DNA of 64,000 nucleotides from Achromobacter dolens (GTDB lineage Bacteria; Pseudomonadota; Gammaproteobacteria; Burkholderiales; Burkholderiaceae_B): NCBI RefSeq assembly GCF_902859745.1, contig NZ_CADIJW010000031.1, positions 1 to 64,000 of the forward strand, read 5' to 3'. Shown piece by piece: positions 60,564 to 64,000 of this stretch (position 1 is its first letter; each line of letters starts with the position of its first letter). The notes under the pieces were generated by a model. It saw only the letters and a program-made list of their open reading frames with translations, ran no database searches and was not told where the DNA came from. The position numbers and the translations under genes were made by a program.

Positions 60564-61187
60564 TCAGGCGCGACGCGCCAGCAATGCCCAGACCCCGGCG
60601 GCCGACAACAGCGCGCCGCCGCCCAGGTTGAAGCCGCGCTGCGCGCGCGGCGATGCCAGCAGACGGCGCGCCGAGCCGGCGAACAGCGCGTAGGCGGTGG
60701 CGTTGATGCCGGCGCAGGTCACGAAGGTGGCCGACAGCATCCATAGCTGGCGCGTGACGTCGCCGGCCGGGTCGATGAACTGCGGCAGGAAGGCCACGAA
60801 GAAGATGATGCCCTTGGGGTTCAGCGCCGTCACCAGGTAGGTGTTGGCGAACAGCTTCCAGCGCGATCCGGCCGCGCCGGCCTGCGGCAGCGTGGCGGGC
60901 GAAACGCCGGCGCGCAGCAGCTTGAAGCCCAGGTACAGCAGGTAAAGGCCGCCCACGGTCTTGACCACGGTGAACCAGAAGGCCGACGCCGACAGCAGCG
61001 CGCCCAGGCCCAGCAGCGACAGCGCCAGGGCGGTGGAGTCGCCCAGCGCCACCGCCAGCACCAACGGCAGGCGGGCGCGCTTGCCATGGGTCAGGGAATA
61101 GCTGATGACGGTCAGGATGGTGGGGCCGGGCAGCATCAGCAGCAGGGCGGATGCGCCAAGGAAGGCCAGCCAGGTTTCAAGCGACAT
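60564..61187 (-). CDS. LysE/RhtB-family amino-acid exporter
   Basis: 207 residues, about six membrane segments. LPGPTILTVISYSLTHGKRA is the N-terminal family motif, NPKGIIFFVAFLPQFIDP the central one. Exports amino acids such as threonine, homoserine lactone or leucine; specificity unknown. Convergent with the E1 gene (8 bp between stops). Confidence 0.9.
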   Translation of the reverse strand: MSLETWLAFLGASALLLMLPGPTILTVISYSLTHGKRARLPLVLAVALGDSTALALSLLGLGALLSASAFWFTVVKTVGGLYLLYLGFKLLRAGVSPATLPQAGAAGSRWKLFANTYLVTALNPKGIIFFVAFLPQFIDPAGDVTRQLWMLSATFVTCAGINATAYALFAGSARRLLASPRAQRGFNLGGGALLSAAGVWALLARRA

Positions 61188-61331
61188 CGGGACGACTCCA
61201 GGCAGAGGGAGGGGCGGCGACCGCGCCCCGGACGATTACTGTAGCCCAAGGTGGCGCGCGCCAGGGAGGATTGCGGCGGCCGAGCGGGCGCGTCTGCGCA
61301 ACGCGGGCCCGCTTCCGGCGCTGCCCCACCG

Positions 61332-61378
61332 GCCGGCGACCGCCGGTTGACCGTGGGGGCAAGCCGGCGGTCGCCGGC
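61332..61378. repeat. perfect 15-bp inverted repeat upstream of glutathione reductase gene
   Basis: GCCGGCGACCGCCGG (61332-61346) and its exact inverse (61364-61378) enclose a 17-nt loop, 70 bp before the gor start. It could end transcripts entering from upstream or shape the gor leader. Confidence 0.7.
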
Positions 61379-61448
61379 GCACTGGTGCAAAATAGCGCTT
61401 CTCCCGACAGTGAACGCGTCCCGGCAGCGGGACGGCGAAGGAAACACC

Positions 61449-62807
61449 ATGGCATTCGATTTCGACCTGTTTGTGATCGGCGCGGGCTCCGGCGGCGTGC
61501 GCGCGGCCCGCTTCGCGGCCGGCTTCGGCGCGCGCGTGGCGGTGGCCGAAAGCCGCTACCTGGGCGGCACCTGCGTCAACGTGGGCTGCGTGCCCAAGAA
61601 GCTGCTGGTCTACGGCGCGCACTACAGCGAAGACTTCGAGCAGGCCCACGGCTTCGGCTGGAGCGTGGACGAACCCCGCTTCGACTGGCCCACGCTGATC
61701 GCCAACAAGAACCGCGAGATCGAGCGTCTTAACGGCATTTACCGCAACTTGCTGGTCAATAGCGGCGTGACGCTGCTGGAAGCCCACGCCCGCATCAAGG
61801 ATCCGCACACGGTGGAGGTGGACGGCAAGTCCTACACCGCCGCGCATATCCTGGTGGCCACCGGCGGCTGGCCGCAGGTGCCGGACATCCCCGGCAAGGA
61901 ACACGCCATCACCTCGAACGAGGCCTTCTTCCTGAAGGCGCTGCCGCGCCGCGTGCTGGTGGTGGGCGGCGGCTACATCGCGGTCGAATTCGCCTCCATC
62001 TTCAACGGCATGGGCGCGCAGACCACCCAGGTCTACCGCGGCCCGCTGTTCCTGCGCGGTTTCGACCAGGCGGTGCGCGAGCACCTGCGCGATGAACTGG
62101 TCAAGAAGGGCATCGACCTGAAGTTCGATGCCGACGTGGCGCGCATCGACAAGCGCGCCGACGGCACCCTGGCCGCCACCCTCAAGGATGGCAGCGTGGT
62201 CGAGACCGATTGCGTGTTCTACGCCACCGGCCGCCGGCCGATGCTGGACAACCTGGGCCTGGAGAACACCGGCGTCAAGCTTGACGGCAAGGGTTTTGTC
62301 GCGGTGGACGACGAATACCGCACCAGCGAACCGTCGATCCTGGCCATTGGCGACGTCATCGGCCGCGTGCCGCTGACGCCGGTGGCGCTGGCCGAGGGCA
62401 TGGCGGTGGCGCGCCGCCTGTTCCGTCCCGAGGAATACCGCAAGGTCGACTACAAGCTGATCCCGACCGCCGTGTTCAGCCTGCCCAACATCGGCACCGT
62501 CGGCATGACGACCGAAGAGGCGCGCGCCGCCGGCCACAAGATCAAACTGTTCGAAAGCCGCTTCCGCCCCATGAAGCTGACGCTGACCGAATCGCAGGAA
62601 AAGACCCTGATGAAGCTGATCGTCGACGCCGACACCGACAAAGTGCTGGGCGTGCACATGGTCGGCCCCGAGGCCGGCGAGATCGTGCAGGGCATCGCCA
62701 TCGCGCTCAAGGCCGGCGCCACCAAGCGCGTGTTCGACGACACCATCGGCATCCACCCGACCGCCGCCGAAGAGTTCGTGACGCTGCGCACGCCGGTCGC
62801 CGATTGA
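61449..62807 (+). CDS. gor: glutathione-disulfide reductase
   Basis: 452 residues, FAD/NADPH enzyme reducing oxidised glutathione. FAD motif [17 protein letters not shown], redox disulfide C42-C47 in [13 protein letters not shown] (same positions as E. coli Gor), second dinucleotide motif [15 protein letters not shown] followed by two arginines ([11 protein letters not shown]) as in NADPH-specific members, and HPTAAEE with the proton-relay His near the C-terminus. Confidence 0.95.
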   Translation: MAFDFDLFVIGAGSGGVRAARFAAGFGARVAVAESRYLGGTCVNVGCVPKKLLVYGAHYSEDFEQAHGFGWSVDEPRFDWPTLIANKNREIERLNGIYRNLLVNSGVTLLEAHARIKDPHTVEVDGKSYTAAHILVATGGWPQVPDIPGKEHAITSNEAFFLKALPRRVLVVGGGYIAVEFASIFNGMGAQTTQVYRGPLFLRGFDQAVREHLRDELVKKGIDLKFDADVARIDKRADGTLAATLKDGSVVETDCVFYATGRRPMLDNLGLENTGVKLDGKGFVAVDDEYRTSEPSILAIGDVIGRVPLTPVALAEGMAVARRLFRPEEYRKVDYKLIPTAVFSLPNIGTVGMTTEEARAAGHKIKLFESRFRPMKLTLTESQEKTLMKLIVDADTDKVLGVHMVGPEAGEIVQGIAIALKAGATKRVFDDTIGIHPTAAEEFVTLRTPVAD

Positions 62808-62870
62808 GGCGGTTGCCGGCCTTTTCCCGGGGGCCGGCCTTGCCGCCAAGGGGCCGGCGCGGCGCCTCGG

Positions 62871-63701
62871 CTACAGCCGTTCGATCATGGCGCGCGCCGC
62901 CGCCGGCGCGCGCTCCTTGGCGCCATTGATGAAGAACGCGAACACGTCGCGCGCATGCGCCACGCCGGGCGGCTGGCGCGGGGCCACCCGCGGCAGGTCG
63001 GCCGGATCGCCGCCGCTTGCCCAGGTGCGCAGGCGGTCCGCCCACGCGTCCAACGCCTTGGGCGCGTAGCCGGCCTTGAAGGCGGTGCTGGCGCGCATCA
63101 GCCGGGCGTAGACGAAATCGGCGGTGCGGTCGGCCAGCGAGGGATAGTCCTCGCTGTCTGTGTAGACCGTGGCCACGCCGTGGCGCCGCGCCAGGTCCAG
63201 GTAGGCCTGGCAGGCGAAACTGGCGTGACGCACGTCGATCACGTGGCGCAGCGGCAGGCCGTCGACCTGGTCGGGCAGCAGCGCCAGGAAGGCGCCGAAA
63301 TCCTCGGCGTCGAACGCCTTGGTGGGCGCGAACTGCCACACGATCGGCCCCAGCTTGGGGCCAAGCTCGGCGATGCCGCCGTGCACGAAGCGATGGACCG
63401 ACTCGCCGGCGCCGGCCAGTTCGCGGCGGTTGGTGGCGTAGCGCGAGGCCTTGAGCGAGAACACGAAATCGTCGGGCGTCTCGTCGCGCCATTTGGCGAA
63501 GGTGGTCGGCTTCTGGCTGCTGTAATAGGTGCCGTTGATCTCGATGGCGGTGAGCTGCCGGCTGGCGTATTCAAGCTCGCGCGCGTGCGGCAGGCCTTCC
63601 GGGTAAAAGGGGCCGCGCCACGGCGCGTAGGTCCAGCCGCCGACGCCGACGCGGATGGCGCCGGCGCGGGCGGCGGACGAAGACGATGATCGTGGCGGCA
63701 T
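62871..63701 (-). CDS. DUF72 family protein
   Basis: 276 residues from ATG 63701; AGGGAGG eight bases upstream decides this start over ATG 63731, which lies before it in frame. TIM-barrel-like DUF72 with IRVGVGGWTYAPWRGPFYP, IEINGTYYSSQKPTTFAKW, FVFSLKASRYATN and FAFFINGAKERAPAAA. The biochemical role of the family is not established. Convergent with gor. Confidence 0.9.
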   Translation of the reverse strand: MPPRSSSSSAARAGAIRVGVGGWTYAPWRGPFYPEGLPHARELEYASRQLTAIEINGTYYSSQKPTTFAKWRDETPDDFVFSLKASRYATNRRELAGAGESVHRFVHGGIAELGPKLGPIVWQFAPTKAFDAEDFGAFLALLPDQVDGLPLRHVIDVRHASFACQAYLDLARRHGVATVYTDSEDYPSLADRTADFVYARLMRASTAFKAGYAPKALDAWADRLRTWASGGDPADLPRVAPRQPPGVAHARDVFAFFINGAKERAPAAARAMIERL

Positions 63702-64000
63702 GGGCGGATCCTCCCTGGATCGAGTCGACATTCAACGGCGCCGCCCGCGCGTCCTGCGGGCGGGGCGATCCGACCACTGTATCCCGGTCCAGCCGCCGCT
63801 CCCATCCGGCCACATTTAAAAGTGGTGCGGTTGTTGTATCCCGGCGGCGTGGTCGTTGAACGCGGCCGTCGCCGCCGGCGCGCCCAGGCCTGCGGCGGGC
63901 ACGCAACACGCGCGCCGCGGCCGCAAAAAACCCCGCTGTTCCGATACAGATTTCAGATAATGTGATGCATCATCCTGCCACTACCGACCGGCCCGCGCCG
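63702..64000. other. intergenic region at window end, no gene seen
   Basis: About 300 bp without a supported gene. A short A/T-rich word (around 63816-63822) could belong to a promoter of the DUF72 gene, and a perfect 10-bp palindrome TGATGCATCA lies at 63963-63972, possibly an operator for a gene beyond the window. Confidence 0.4.

Overview
The window looks like chromosomal DNA of a high-GC betaproteobacterium of the Alcaligenaceae, most likely Achromobacter or Bordetella. This is inference from the GC-rich codon use, a pga/bps-type exopolysaccharide operon, the many LysR/MarR/HxlR regulators and general protein resemblance; no rRNA, tRNA or other phylogenetic marker is present. Genes are tightly packed, with several 4-nt ATGA overlaps. 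I saw no tRNA, rRNA, CRISPR array, insertion sequence or phage gene.

Layout. 1-4.9 kb: C-terminally truncated penicillin-binding protein 1a, then an AraC regulator divergent from an Fsr-type efflux pump. 5-13 kb: the pgaABCD operon for poly-beta-1,6-N-acetylglucosamine, with a membrane diguanylate cyclase diverging from it. 13-15.6 kb: an S9 prolyl-oligopeptidase-like enzyme and a small lipoprotein. 15.7-29 kb: three tandem autotransporters with an S6 (SPATE/IgA-protease type) serine protease domain, all on the minus strand and all preceded by the same 40-bp upstream module. 29-34 kb: thioesterase, DNA polymerase IV, YqeY, and an NO-detoxification unit (hmp-nsrR with an NsrR-like operator). 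34-46.5 kb: amino-acid oxidation (DadA-like and proline dehydrogenase), a DMT exporter, an AraC regulator, an alpha/beta hydrolase, an FMN reductase, two regulator/MFS or regulator/enzyme pairs, and a LysR-GST-FMN split-barrel cluster. 46.6-48.6 kb: HxlR regulator and MFS pump around a large inverted repeat. 48.6-55.3 kb: an SsuABC/TauABC-like ABC transporter and a DmdB/DmdC-like acyl-CoA ligase/dehydrogenase unit. 55.35-55.62 kb: an unusual nested palindromic element. 55.7-63.7 kb: Crp/Fnr regulator, Asp/Glu racemase, MarR regulator divergent from an orphan E1 2-oxoacid dehydrogenase, LysE exporter, glutathione reductase and a DUF72 protein.

The most notable system is the autotransporter trio. 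Each protein keeps a His-Asp-Ser triad and a GDSGSP motif. The passenger/barrel junction matches the enterobacterial SPATE self-cleavage motif exactly in one copy and diverges in the other two. The three differ in signal peptide type but share upstream sequence, which suggests a duplicated and co-regulated family of secreted or surface proteases outside the Enterobacteriaceae. The nested palindrome at 55.4 kb and the two clear regulator-operator palindromes (HxlR, MarR) are further targets.
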